From Vibrio navarrensis (GTDB lineage Bacteria; Pseudomonadota; Gammaproteobacteria; Enterobacterales; Vibrionaceae), in assembly GCF_015767675.1 (NCBI RefSeq), contig NZ_CP065217.1:1984001-2048000 (forward strand): a stretch of DNA of 64,000 bases, given 5' to 3'. A program made the translations under genes and the position numbers. Under the pieces are notes generated by a model. It saw only the letters and a list, made by a program, of their open reading frames with translations, was not told where the DNA came from and ran no database searches. This document shows, in pieces, positions 36,228 to 43,798 of this stretch. The first letter of the stretch is position 1, and each line of letters begins with the position of its first letter.

Positions 36228-36530
36228 TTAGTTCAACTGAGATGAAAGCAGCAGTAACGAAAAAATCGCAAAACTGTATCTAAGGTCATTCCTAAGCTTT
36301 AGCAGCCTGTTATTATTCAATTGGTCTAAATCTTTACCAAAGAGCATCGGAATCGGAACAAATAAGAACATACCAAAATGGAACACTACAAACGGTGGAG
36401 CACCTCTAGATCGCCAATGTTCATTCTCCATTTCACTCCATTCCTCATAAAAGCCCTTGCTAGATTTTATAAGCGGAAACAGTGATACCAACACTGCACA
36501 AACCATCAGAGTATTTAATAACTCATTCAT
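36228..36530 (-). CDS. Small membrane protein
   Basis: 100 aa from the ATG at 36530 (GGAG seven bases upstream). Three hydrophobic segments are visible: MNELLNTLMVCAVLVSLFPL at the N-terminus, FVVFHFGMFLFVPIPMLF in the middle and a C-terminal SFAIFSLLLLSSQL. The loop between the first two is charged (GFYEEWSEMENEHWRSRG). No family recognised. Single-gene cassette in array orientation. Confidence 0.75.
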   Translation of the reverse strand: MNELLNTLMVCAVLVSLFPLIKSSKGFYEEWSEMENEHWRSRGAPPFVVFHFGMFLFVPIPMLFGKDLDQLNNNRLLKLRNDLRYSFAIFSLLLLSSQLN

Positions 36531-36557
36531 ATTAGCTCCAAAACTCAAAAAACAATA

Positions 36558-36681
36558 TAACGCCGTGTTAAGTGGTGAGCAGCGCTACCACCAAAACTAA
36601 AGACATTGTGCCATAAACACATAAGCAAAACTTTGAACTGAAGCCGCCGAGCGTTGCGAATCCGTCTTAAACACCTTGTTA
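36558..36681 (-). repeat. attC site 54
   Basis: 124 bp; belongs to the second complete relBE cassette, inverted relative to the array. Confidence 0.93.
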
Positions 36682-36704
36682 TACCGCTTGCTTGCAACTA
36701 AAAT
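36676..36704 (+). promoter_or_regulatory. Predicted promoter of second relBE, -35 box inside attC
   Basis: TTGTTA (36676-36681) is the end of the attC; TAAAAT (36699-36704) follows after 17 bp. Same layout as at 4193-4221 although the spacer sequence differs. Confidence 0.6.
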
Positions 36705-36738
36705 GACCAAGTTAAAGACCGCTTTAAGGAGCTTTTAA

Positions 36739-36987
36739 ATGACTGCTAGAATATTAGCTGATGTTGCTGCAAGTATTACTGAGTTTAAAGCAAACCCGAT
36801 GAAGGTTGCTTCAAGTGCTTATGGTGAACCAGTAGCCGTGCTAAACCGAAATGAGCCAGCATTTTACTGTGTGCCAGCTGCCGCATACGAAATGATGATG
36901 GACAAACTTGAAGATATTGAGCTACTTGCTATAGCAAAAGAACGCGAGTCTGAATCAAGCATTTCGGTGAGCATCGATGACTTATAA
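36739..36987 (+). CDS. relB: RelB-like antitoxin, paralogue
   Basis: 82 aa. About four fifths identical by eye to the antitoxin at 4,256; changes cluster in the C-terminal toxin-binding half (KLEDIELLAIAKERESESSISVSIDDL), which could affect cross-neutralisation. TAAGGAG precedes the ATG. Overlaps its toxin by 11 bp. Confidence 0.93.
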   Translation: MTARILADVAASITEFKANPMKVASSAYGEPVAVLNRNEPAFYCVPAAAYEMMMDKLEDIELLAIAKERESESSISVSIDDL

Positions 36988-37267
36988 TCTTGAATTTAAA
37001 AGTAGCGCACTTAAAGAGTGGAAAAAACTCGGCGCTACTTTGCAACAGCAATTTAAGAAAAAACTGATTGAGCGTTTAGCTAACCCACATGTTCCTGCAT
37101 CCAAATTATCCGGGTCAGAGAACATGTATAAGATCAAATTACGCCAATCTGGCTATCGCTTAGTATACAAAGTGCAAGACCACGTAGTTATTGTTACCGT
37201 TTTAGCCGTAGGTAAACGTGAACGTAGCGATGTATACAGAAAAGCGATGACAAGGCTCAACGACTGA
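36977..37267 (+). CDS. relE: RelE-family toxin, paralogue
   Basis: 96 aa, same length and layout as the toxin at 4,494 (NLEFKSSALKEWKKL, YKIKLRQSGYRLVYKV, VLAVGKRERSDVYRKA). Nearly all differences are conservative, so it should be a working mRNA interferase. Codon choice differs at many synonymous positions from the first copy, so the two cassettes diverged before they met in this array. Confidence 0.95.
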   Translation: MTYNLEFKSSALKEWKKLGATLQQQFKKKLIERLANPHVPASKLSGSENMYKIKLRQSGYRLVYKVQDHVVIVTVLAVGKRERSDVYRKAMTRLND

Positions 37268-37275
37268 TTGCGGTA

Positions 37276-37395
37276 TAACGCCCTGCTAAGGGGTGAGCAA
37301 TGCACTACAAAAGCTACCGCACACCAACTTAATCACAAAACCCACCGCATGCTGAAAATGCCACGCATTGCGAATCCCTCTTAAGCAGTTTGTTA
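37276..37395 (-). repeat. attC site 55
   Basis: 120 bp; closes the cassette with the possible frameshift gene. Confidence 0.93.
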
Positions 37396-37437
37396 TAAGC
37401 GTCTAAAAGTTTTTACCGAAACTATTAAGGAGTGTTT

Positions 37438-37815
37438 CTATAAACTTATTGGCCTTGTGAAAAATGTATTGGATAATTTTCTTCTTGAGTCAGTATACTT
37501 GTTCATAGCTTCTAGCCACTTATCTTGATCTGGATTAATGACCAGATAGTCAATATATGCCGTTAGCAAGTCAATCACATTACAAAAATATAAATAAGAA
37601 ATTCGGTTTGCCCCTTCACAGTTCAAAAAACCAGAAATATACGTTACTTCTTTATATTCAAATATTTGCTTATGAAACGTAGCCATAAAATCTATTTGTA
37701 ACCTAAGCTCTCCTATTTCATCACGTAGAAGTGAAACTTCCTTTGATGTAAGCCCCAGATGACTTTCACTTAGTTCAAAAGCTAGCTCAAGTGAATTAGC
37801 CAGATCACTTTGCAA
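37438..37815 (-). CDS. Downstream frame of a split coiled-coil protein
   Basis: 125 aa from an internal ATG, but the same frame is open back to the stop region of the 38,010 gene, reading KHLDNICQPTPDIFAS and onward. If joined to that gene by a -1 shift at 38016-38022 the product is 305 aa. The segment is helical and charged (SLLRDEIGELRLQIDF, then YLYFCNVIDLLTAYIDYL). The internal ATG has no convincing ribosome-binding site, which supports a fusion or a decayed gene over an independent one. Confidence 0.6.
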   Translation of the reverse strand: MQSDLANSLELAFELSESHLGLTSKEVSLLRDEIGELRLQIDFMATFHKQIFEYKEVTYISGFLNCEGANRISYLYFCNVIDLLTAYIDYLVINPDQDKWLEAMNKYTDSRRKLSNTFFTRPISL

Positions 37816-38009
37816 CTCTCCAATTTTTTTAGTGTTGTCTTCAATTATTCTCTTATAAAGCTCAAAGCGCTCAGACTCCTTACTATCAGCATCCGAAAAA
37901 CCATCTGAAATACAGTTACTCAGCGCTGTAACATTATTGTCAGCAGATTTATATTCTGTACCATTAGGAGTAGACGCAAAGATATCAGGTGTCGGCTGGC
38001 AAATGTTGT

Positions 38010-38354
38010 CTAAGTGTTTTTTAACTTGCGAAGTTGTATTCTGGAATTTACAGCAGCATCTATATATTTATCAAAGGAGATTTGTTGCCTCCAATTGTTT
38101 GCAGAGTCTTGGGCTGCTTTCGCAGCTTGAGCTGAAGAGCGAGCAGCAAAACCAGTTGCTATAGCTGCTACAGATGTTGAAATCCCAGCTATCCATGCCC
38201 CCGCATTGGCAATACTTTGTTGCCCCCAATCAATTGAGAGCCACCATACAAAGAAACCATCTATCGGGTTAAAGATCAATAGCCCTAAAATAAGCCCAAG
38301 GCACAAAGGAAAACTGAATGAGAGAAATGCACTAATTTTTTTATCTGAACTCAT
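38010..38354 (-). CDS. Two-helix membrane protein, possibly the N-terminus of a frameshifted gene
   Basis: 114 aa. Two transmembrane segments (about residues 9-28 and 49-69: LCLGLILGLLIF and GAWIAGISTSVAAIATGF), then a helical stretch (RSSAQAAKAAQDSANNWRQQ). The frame ends LRKLKNT directly after an A AAA AAC heptamer. Ribosomes that shift back one base there would continue into the 37,438 frame. The single cassette therefore encodes either one long product, two proteins, or a broken gene. Confidence 0.65.
   Translation of the reverse strand: MSSDKKISAFLSFSFPLCLGLILGLLIFNPIDGFFVWWLSIDWGQQSIANAGAWIAGISTSVAAIATGFAARSSAQAAKAAQDSANNWRQQISFDKYIDAAVNSRIQLRKLKNT
38016..38022 (-). promoter_or_regulatory. 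A AAA AAC slippery heptamer
   Basis: In the zero frame TTA AAA AAC ACT TAG; a -1 shift gives CAC TTA GAC and a long open frame. No clear stimulatory hairpin seen downstream. Confidence 0.45.
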
Positions 38355-38372
38355 AACATACCACTAAGCTTA

Positions 38373-38492
38373 TAACGCCGCGTTAAGGGGTGAGTGCCGC
38401 CTAAACCTGCTCTCCGCAAACCACTTTCACCACCAAAATCACCGCATACCAAAAATGCCACGCGGCACGAATCCCACTTGAACGCTTTGTTA
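38373..38492 (-). repeat. attC site 56
   Basis: 120 bp; closes the second lipoprotein cassette. Confidence 0.93.
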
Positions 38493-38501
38493 TGTTTGTA
38501 A

Positions 38502-38837
38502 TCAAAGCGTACAACTTACACTTTTAGAGTAAGAATGAGCAATTTTGACATTGTTCACTCTTATATAGTGCTCCATACGCCTTCTTAGCGATGTAGCGTC
38601 ATGGCCTTTATCTTCTGTTGGTTCCGAAACTAAATAACCATGTGGGCAAAGCTCATTAATTTTTTCCACGAAAATACTATCAATTTCAACATTTGAACTT
38701 GTTAGATTCTTTTCACTAATAGCTATCAATGTGTAATGGTTATCATCAACTTCATAACTGAGAACTTCTATTGGTGCTGCCTGACTAGCGGCACACCCAG
38801 TCAAAAATACTAAACTCATAAAAACTGATTGTTTCAT
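38502..38837 (-). CDS. Putative lipoprotein, paralogue
   Basis: 111 aa from the ATG at 38837; an open frame continuing to 38918 merely translates the attC. The signal peptide and lipobox (MKQSVFMSLVFLTGC) are almost the same as in the protein at 18,411, while the C-terminal third has many replacements (ATSLRRRMEHYIRVNNVKIAH). The two cysteines near the middle and end are kept, which suggests a conserved disulfide. Confidence 0.82.
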   Translation of the reverse strand: MKQSVFMSLVFLTGCAASQAAPIEVLSYEVDDNHYTLIAISEKNLTSSNVEIDSIFVEKINELCPHGYLVSEPTEDKGHDATSLRRRMEHYIRVNNVKIAHSYSKSVSCTL

Positions 38838-38853
38838 TTTTATCCTTAAAACA

Positions 38854-38974
38854 TAACGCCGCGTTAAGGGGTGCAGGCACGCAATACAAAAGCTACCGCA
38901 CAATGCCGTAACCACCAAACCTAACGCAAACTGAAAATGCCACGCGTGCCAAATCCCACTTGAACGCTTTGTTA
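38854..38974 (-). repeat. attC site 57
   Basis: 121 bp; closes a type A cassette. Confidence 0.93.
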
Positions 38975-39324
38975 TGCTTAAGCTTCAATGACTTACGTTT
39001 TGATAAAACCAAGATTAACTCGACCTTGATTCACAAGCAAAAGCCAAAACCTAAAAAACGGAAATGACTCATGATTTTGAAAATCAGACTTTGAAATTTG
39101 GCTGCTAAAACTTAAAAACCTAAGTTCAATTTGCTGATTGCGCCAACCGCCCTAACCCCGCGCTTACCCGAAAATTGATTGAGGTATTTCTCTGAATTTC
39201 CAGCGCCAAAGAAAAAGTGTCCGGAAAATAGCGCCCACTGAAGCCAACTTGCCGACAAACTCAAAACTGAAAAGCCAAAGGAACAAAGAAGAACCATAAC
39301 CCACTGATTTTGCGTGATTAAGCA
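38975..39324 (-). other. Gene-less cassette body, type A
   Basis: 350 bp; the near-identical partner of 34,740-35,088. Confidence 0.8.
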
Positions 39325-39443
39325 TAACGCCCAATTAAGTGGTGAGCAACGCACTGGCCAAGCCGCTGCATTACACCGTAAACACTTTACCTGACGCATA
39401 GTAAAACTGCCACGCGTTGAGAATCCACTTAAATTGTTTGTTA
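39325..39443 (-). repeat. attC site 58
   Basis: 119 bp; closes the alaX cassette. Confidence 0.93.
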
Positions 39444-39445
39444 AC

Positions 39446-40087
39446 TTACGATCGCAAGGCTATTTCTACCCTTTCTTTCCCTTTACCGATATTCTTACGC
39501 TTTAGTTGAACTTGGCCAACTTCTGATGTGCGCTTTAAATGAGTACCACAACAAGCTACCTGCGAAAAACCGTGTACTTTCCAATACCTTTTTTCATTCG
39601 CTTTATCAGAAAAATCACTAATGATTACTGAGTCAGAATCGATCAGCTTTTGGGCTTCAGTTTCCATTTCTTTCAACAACGGACTAATACTTTCCGGCCA
39701 CTCAAAATCGATACGACTCTTATTTTCAGAAATATGAGCACCAATCTTTACAATCCCTTTGTGTCGCTGATAAAACATCTTCAAGACCACTTCAGCTGCA
39801 AAGTGCAGCTTCATTAAGGCATATCTACGCTCCCAGTCAATGCGCGTTATGACTGTATCACCAGGAATAAAATTTGGAGGATATTTCAACGTGTAAATAA
39901 GTCGAGTGCCTACTTTGCGTGCAAGCAATACAGGAATACCGTTAATCGTACCTCTATCGCTTTCTTGACCACCAGACTCCGCATAGAAAATCGTTTGGCT
40001 TAATTCAACGTTACTACTATCTACACAAGTTACCGTTGAACTAAGTTCTGTTTGGTAGGGATTAGCCCAAAATACTTTTTCGCACAT
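39446..40087 (-). CDS. alaX: AlaX-like alanyl-tRNA editing protein
   Basis: 213 aa from the ATG at 40087 (AAGGA seven bases upstream). It matches the free-standing editing domain of alanyl-tRNA synthetase, which clears Ser or Gly from tRNA-Ala: AESGGQESDRGTING at about residues 38-52, RRYALMKLHFAAEVVL, and the zinc motif CCGTHLKRTSEVG at about 180-192. In the first zinc motif, normally HxxxH, the second His is Glu (HFAAE). Whether this copy still binds zinc and edits is open. Single-gene cassette. Confidence 0.85.
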   Translation of the reverse strand: MCEKVFWANPYQTELSSTVTCVDSSNVELSQTIFYAESGGQESDRGTINGIPVLLARKVGTRLIYTLKYPPNFIPGDTVITRIDWERRYALMKLHFAAEVVLKMFYQRHKGIVKIGAHISENKSRIDFEWPESISPLLKEMETEAQKLIDSDSVIISDFSDKANEKRYWKVHGFSQVACCGTHLKRTSEVGQVQLKRKNIGKGKERVEIALRS

Positions 40088-40164
40088 ACTACTATCCTTG
40101 CAGTAAACCAATCTCGAGATAGTACCCTAAGCAATAACCAAGTCAATTCGATAGACTAGTAAGT

Positions 40165-40284
40165 TAACGCTCTGTTAAGGGGTGAGCAACGCAATACCGA
40201 AGCCGCAGCAAACCACCTTAATCACTTAAACCAACGCATAGTGAAAATGCCATGCGTTGCGAATCCCACTTAAACAGTTTGTTA
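40165..40284 (-). repeat. attC site 59
   Basis: 120 bp; supplies the stop codon of the DUF4145-like gene. Confidence 0.93.
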
Positions 40285-40938
40285 TGCCATATAGCTCAAA
40301 AGGAATGACTCAACATCACGTATCATATTTCGGACATCTTGCTCAGAAAATAATTCTGGTTTTCCATGAGCGGCACTATTACGAATATCGGCTATTGCGG
40401 TAATTTGCTTCTGCTGCAACTTACTATAGAGTCCTGATTTGGCAAGTTGGGAGTTCATGGAATCCAACTTGCCATGCGAAATACCATTATCAGTACAAAG
40501 ATCTCGAAGTGCTGTTTCTAGAACTACACCGGCAATGACTGCAGACGCTAATTTGTAACCGCTGTTGAGCAATTCTTCAGCTTGTTCTAACTCACTCTCA
40601 AAAACTTCTGCCTGTACAAGCTGTTTTAGTGAGATTAGGTAACCCCCTTCAAAATCTTCTTTTGCAGCACCAAAAATAGCACCTACTCGTTTTTTGATGC
40701 CATAGTCAGATTCCATCGTTCGGCGCTTTTCACCTTCAACAAATGCGATGAAATGCTGCGAGTTTTCACCGCATGCAGTTACAAGTAGATTCTTTGCCTT
40801 TACTTTCCAACTTGTAAATAGTTCCGTATCAATTGTTTCTGCTGAGCCATAAGCACCATTTACAGTTTTTTTCGTTCCTTCTATTGTATCTAGTTGGTCT
40901 TGAAGTTCATTAAATCGCTGGGCTAATTTTTTATTCAT
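40282..40938 (-). CDS. HEPN/DUF4145-like protein
   Basis: 218 aa. The N-terminal half (residues 1-100) is helical and basic. The C-terminal half reads AGVVLETALRDLCTDNGI, then a helix and IADIRNSAAHGKPELF (about residues 182-197), a pattern typical of DUF4145-type HEPN domains with the motif R-N-(x)3-H at Arg186-His191. These occur in restriction, abortive infection and toxin systems. No partner is encoded in the cassette. Stop codon from the attC. Confidence 0.7.
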   Translation of the reverse strand: MNKKLAQRFNELQDQLDTIEGTKKTVNGAYGSAETIDTELFTSWKVKAKNLLVTACGENSQHFIAFVEGEKRRTMESDYGIKKRVGAIFGAAKEDFEGGYLISLKQLVQAEVFESELEQAEELLNSGYKLASAVIAGVVLETALRDLCTDNGISHGKLDSMNSQLAKSGLYSKLQQKQITAIADIRNSAAHGKPELFSEQDVRNMIRDVESFLLSYMA

Positions 40939-40972
40939 TTCATACTCCTAACCTTTTAGCTACCATTTGGCA

Positions 40973-41092
40973 TAACGCCCGGTTAAGGGGCAGCCAACGC
41001 CACAACCAAGCTTCCGCATAACACAGTAACCACAAAAACCAACACATAATAAAAATGCCACGCGTTGGCTGTCCCTCTTGAACCGTTTGTTA
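40973..41092 (-). repeat. attC site 60
   Basis: 120 bp; closes a type A cassette. Confidence 0.93.
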
Positions 41093-41443
41093 TGCTTAAG
41101 CTTCAATGACTTATGTTGTACCAAAACCAAGATTAACTCAGCTTTGATTCACAAACAAAACCCAAAAACCAAAAAACTGAAATGACTCATGATTTTAAAA
41201 ATCAGACTTTGAACTTTGACCGCTAATTCTAAACAAACCTAAGATCAGATTGCTTATTGAGCCAACCGCCTCAACCTCGCGCTTGCCCGAAAATTGATTG
41301 AGGCAATTCGCTGAATTTCCAGCGCCAAAGAATAATTGTCCGGAAAACAGCGCCCACTGAAGCCAACTTGCCGAGAAACACCAAACTAAAAAGCCAAGGG
41401 AACAAAGAACAATCATAAACCACTGACTTTTGGTGATTAAGCA
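41093..41443 (-). other. Gene-less cassette body, type A
   Basis: 351 bp; attC-derived frame open for about 57 codons. Confidence 0.8.
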
Positions 41444-41564
41444 TAACGCCCAATTAAGGGGTGAGCAACGCTACCACCCAACCTAACGCATTGTACCGTA
41501 AACACTAAAATTGAAGTAAAAGCGAAATGCCAAGCGTTGGGAATCCCTCTTAAATTGTTTGTTA
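41444..41564 (-). repeat. attC site 61
   Basis: 121 bp; supplies the stop codon of a GNAT gene. Confidence 0.93.
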
Positions 41565-42026
41565 GCTGAATTTTTCCATAACAAAGTTCTGCAGTTTTTG
41601 GCCCCGAACTTCTATCGCTTGCTCTTTCACAACCTTAAAACCAAATTTTTCGTAGAAAGGTCGAGCTGTAATACTAACCTCAGAACAATACTTGGCAATA
41701 CCACGTGCTTTCCCGACTTTAAAAACGTGCTCCATAAGACAACGAGCAACACCTTTACCTTGGTAGTCATGATGACAAAAGAAATGATCGATTAAACCAC
41801 TTTCTTGAAGGTCAGCATAACCAACAATGACACCCTCTATTTCTGCAATAAAAGGTGAAATAGCGTTAAGTTTATTCTTCCATATCTCGCGGTCAAAATT
41901 ATCTGGTGCCCAAGCCTCAACTTGCTCTTGGGAATAGTCTCTTCGATTCACGTTACGAACCGTATGATAAAAAAGTTCCCACAACTCACTTGCGTCAGAT
42001 TCTTCGTATTTTCTAATTTTGATCAT
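41562..42026 (-). CDS. GNAT family N-acetyltransferase
   Basis: 154 aa. It opens MIKIRKYEESDASELWELFYHTV, a standard GNAT start, and has motif A at about residues 90-105 (FFCHHDYQGKGVARCLM) followed by EVSITARPFYEKFGFKVV. The pattern fits the YafP/YhiN-like subgroup of unassigned GNATs common in integrons. Stop codon from the attC. Substrate unknown. Confidence 0.9.
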   Translation of the reverse strand: MIKIRKYEESDASELWELFYHTVRNVNRRDYSQEQVEAWAPDNFDREIWKNKLNAISPFIAEIEGVIVGYADLQESGLIDHFFCHHDYQGKGVARCLMEHVFKVGKARGIAKYCSEVSITARPFYEKFGFKVVKEQAIEVRGQKLQNFVMEKFS

Positions 42027-42048
42027 GCTACTTGTACCAATATTCAGC

Positions 42049-42170
42049 TAACGCCCAATTAAGGGGTGAGCAACGCTACCACCCAACCTAAAGCATTGCG
42101 CCATAAACACTTAACTTGAAGTAGAAGCAAAAATGCCAAGCGTTGGGAATCCCTCTTAAATTGTTTGTTA
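42049..42170 (-). repeat. attC site 62
   Basis: 122 bp; near-identical to site 22. Confidence 0.93.
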
Positions 42171-42173
42171 GGG

Positions 42174-42686
42174 CTAAATTTCCAATGTTGGAAGTTCAAC
42201 ATTATTAATTAGCGCTCTTAGTCTCAGAAAGTGCTTTTTGTTTACCTTTCCAACTAACTTTCGACTTCTATATAACTCTCCCGTGCCTAGATGCATAACC
42301 ACATTCTCATCGTAATTATGTGCATGTGGCGAGGAAGGGAAAGGGTCAACGTCATCTTGGTGTACGTCCCAAACTTCACCCTTAATTTTATACTTCTTCT
42401 TGGTGAGTTCACGTTCAATCCCACCAGGTAAAACACTATCTTCATCGCGTAGAACTATACGTTCTAATATTGGGGTGCAAGTATCTAAGTAACTAGACGA
42501 TGAAATAAAACTGTGAATTATATTTTCATCCAAAGGTGGCTCGATACCCTCCTTGTCAAGTGCATCGACTAATTCTCCGACCTCAATTACACATTTGTAT
42601 TTGGCTTCCAAATGGAAAACGAAATCTTCACCAATGCCCATGAAATCGACTAGCAACATGACTTTGTTCATATTCATACTTTCCAT
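42174..42686 (-). CDS. Hypothetical protein with HxxD...PSSPHAH motif
   Basis: 170 aa. The N-terminal half contains MLLVDFMGIGEDFVFHLE and EVGELVDALDKEG, which loosely resemble an acyl-carrier-like helix bundle but lack a convincing Ser attachment site. The C-terminal half has conserved-looking polar residues, EVWDVHQDDVDPFPSSPHAHN (His109, His121, His123), then GTGELYRSRKLVGKV. The histidine cluster could bind metal. AAGGA lies eight bases before the ATG. I do not recognise a named family. Confidence 0.75.
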   Translation of the reverse strand: MESMNMNKVMLLVDFMGIGEDFVFHLEAKYKCVIEVGELVDALDKEGIEPPLDENIIHSFISSSSYLDTCTPILERIVLRDEDSVLPGGIERELTKKKYKIKGEVWDVHQDDVDPFPSSPHAHNYDENVVMHLGTGELYRSRKLVGKVNKKHFLRLRALINNVELPTLEI

Positions 42687-42707
42687 AGAAACTATCCTTT
42701 TTAGCCC

Positions 42708-42827
42708 TAACGCCCGCTTAAGGGGCAGCCAACGCTACTACTCACTTTCCGCATAGCACCGTAACCACAAAAACCAACGCATAGTAAAAATGCCACGCGT
42801 TGGCTGTCCCTCTTGAAGCGTTTGTTA
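42708..42827 (-). repeat. attC site 63
   Basis: 120 bp; supplies the stop codon of the epimerase-like gene. Confidence 0.93.
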
Positions 42828-43646
42828 TGTGTAATTTTCTATGTACTCCCTTAAGGACTTTGTCGGTTCAAACAAAGGACTAATTGGAAGGTTAAGATTT
42901 AGCTTTTCAATTTCCACTGCCGAATAACCATGGTATTTCTCAAAGTCACTCCAACTGCTCTTGTGAACCTGCTTTACGATTTGAAAGTCTAGTAGCAACT
43001 GAGAAAAGGCTTCAGGACTATACCCCTCAGTCTCAGCAATAAAGTGTTGTATCGCCGGATGTTTACCTTGAACCAATGCTAAATAGAATCTAGCGATGTC
43101 ATTAACATGGATATATTGGTTATAACCTTTAGAGGGTATCGCTACTTGGAGAGTTTGGTTTGATAAAGAATCTACAATTCTCTTTAGCTGACAGTTTTCA
43201 CCACCATAAACCAAACTAGGGCAGTAAACGACATGCCACTTATTGGTGATAGCGCAATCAATCGTAACTGTGTCCGGTTTTACCATTTCTAGAGGCTTAA
43301 GCCGAAATTCTTTGAGATCATTACGAGAAGCATTACCAAATAGCCAAACGCCCGATGTGTGGATTTTTGTCGCTCCTTTAGCTGCGAGTCTATCCAACTG
43401 CATTAGCAGCTTGGACTCTATATCAGCGATTTCCTCCGGCGAAAATTCTGACCAATGTGGGCGAGCACAATTTATAACGATGTCAAAGTAACCAGAGAGA
43501 TCTAATGGCATTTTAGTAAGTTTCCGAGCAGGAAGTAAGACACCGCTAGTCCTGCTGTAGGTCGAAACTTCAAAACCATTTTCGACAAACATCTTAGTCA
43601 CGTGGCTACCAATATATCCATTGGCTCCTGCTATAAGTACTTTCAT
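42825..43646 (-). CDS. NAD-dependent epimerase/dehydratase family protein
   Basis: 273 aa from the ATG at 43646 (AGGGAAAG upstream). The Rossmann dinucleotide loop is MKVLIAGANGYIGSHV (GxxGxxG, residues 7-13). Later segments TKIHTSGVWLFGNAS, VVYCPSLVYGGEN and YNQYIHVNDIARFYLAL are as in extended short-chain dehydrogenases acting on nucleotide sugars. I could not find the catalytic YxxxK, so the enzyme may be an atypical or regulatory member. No sugar-pathway genes are nearby. Confidence 0.83.
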   Translation of the reverse strand: MKVLIAGANGYIGSHVTKMFVENGFEVSTYSRTSGVLLPARKLTKMPLDLSGYFDIVINCARPHWSEFSPEEIADIESKLLMQLDRLAAKGATKIHTSGVWLFGNASRNDLKEFRLKPLEMVKPDTVTIDCAITNKWHVVYCPSLVYGGENCQLKRIVDSLSNQTLQVAIPSKGYNQYIHVNDIARFYLALVQGKHPAIQHFIAETEGYSPEAFSQLLLDFQIVKQVHKSSWSDFEKYHGYSAVEIEKLNLNLPISPLFEPTKSLREYIENYT

Positions 43647-43672
43647 TCTTTCCCTGAACTCTCGATTACACA

Positions 43673-43792
43673 TAACGCCCTGCTAAGGGGTGAGCAATGC
43701 ACTACGAAAGCGACCGCACACCGCCTTAATCACAAAACTCACCGCATGCTGAAAATGCCACGCATTGCGAATCCCGCTTAAGCAGTTTGTTA
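43673..43792 (-). repeat. attC site 64
   Basis: 120 bp; closes the SUKH cassette. Confidence 0.93.
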
Positions 43793-43798
43793 GGCTTA

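Noticed and set aside
38838..38918. 27-codon extension of the lipoprotein gene
   Set aside because: It translates the attC and would bury the lipoprotein signal peptide; the paralogue at 18,411 starts at the equivalent ATG.
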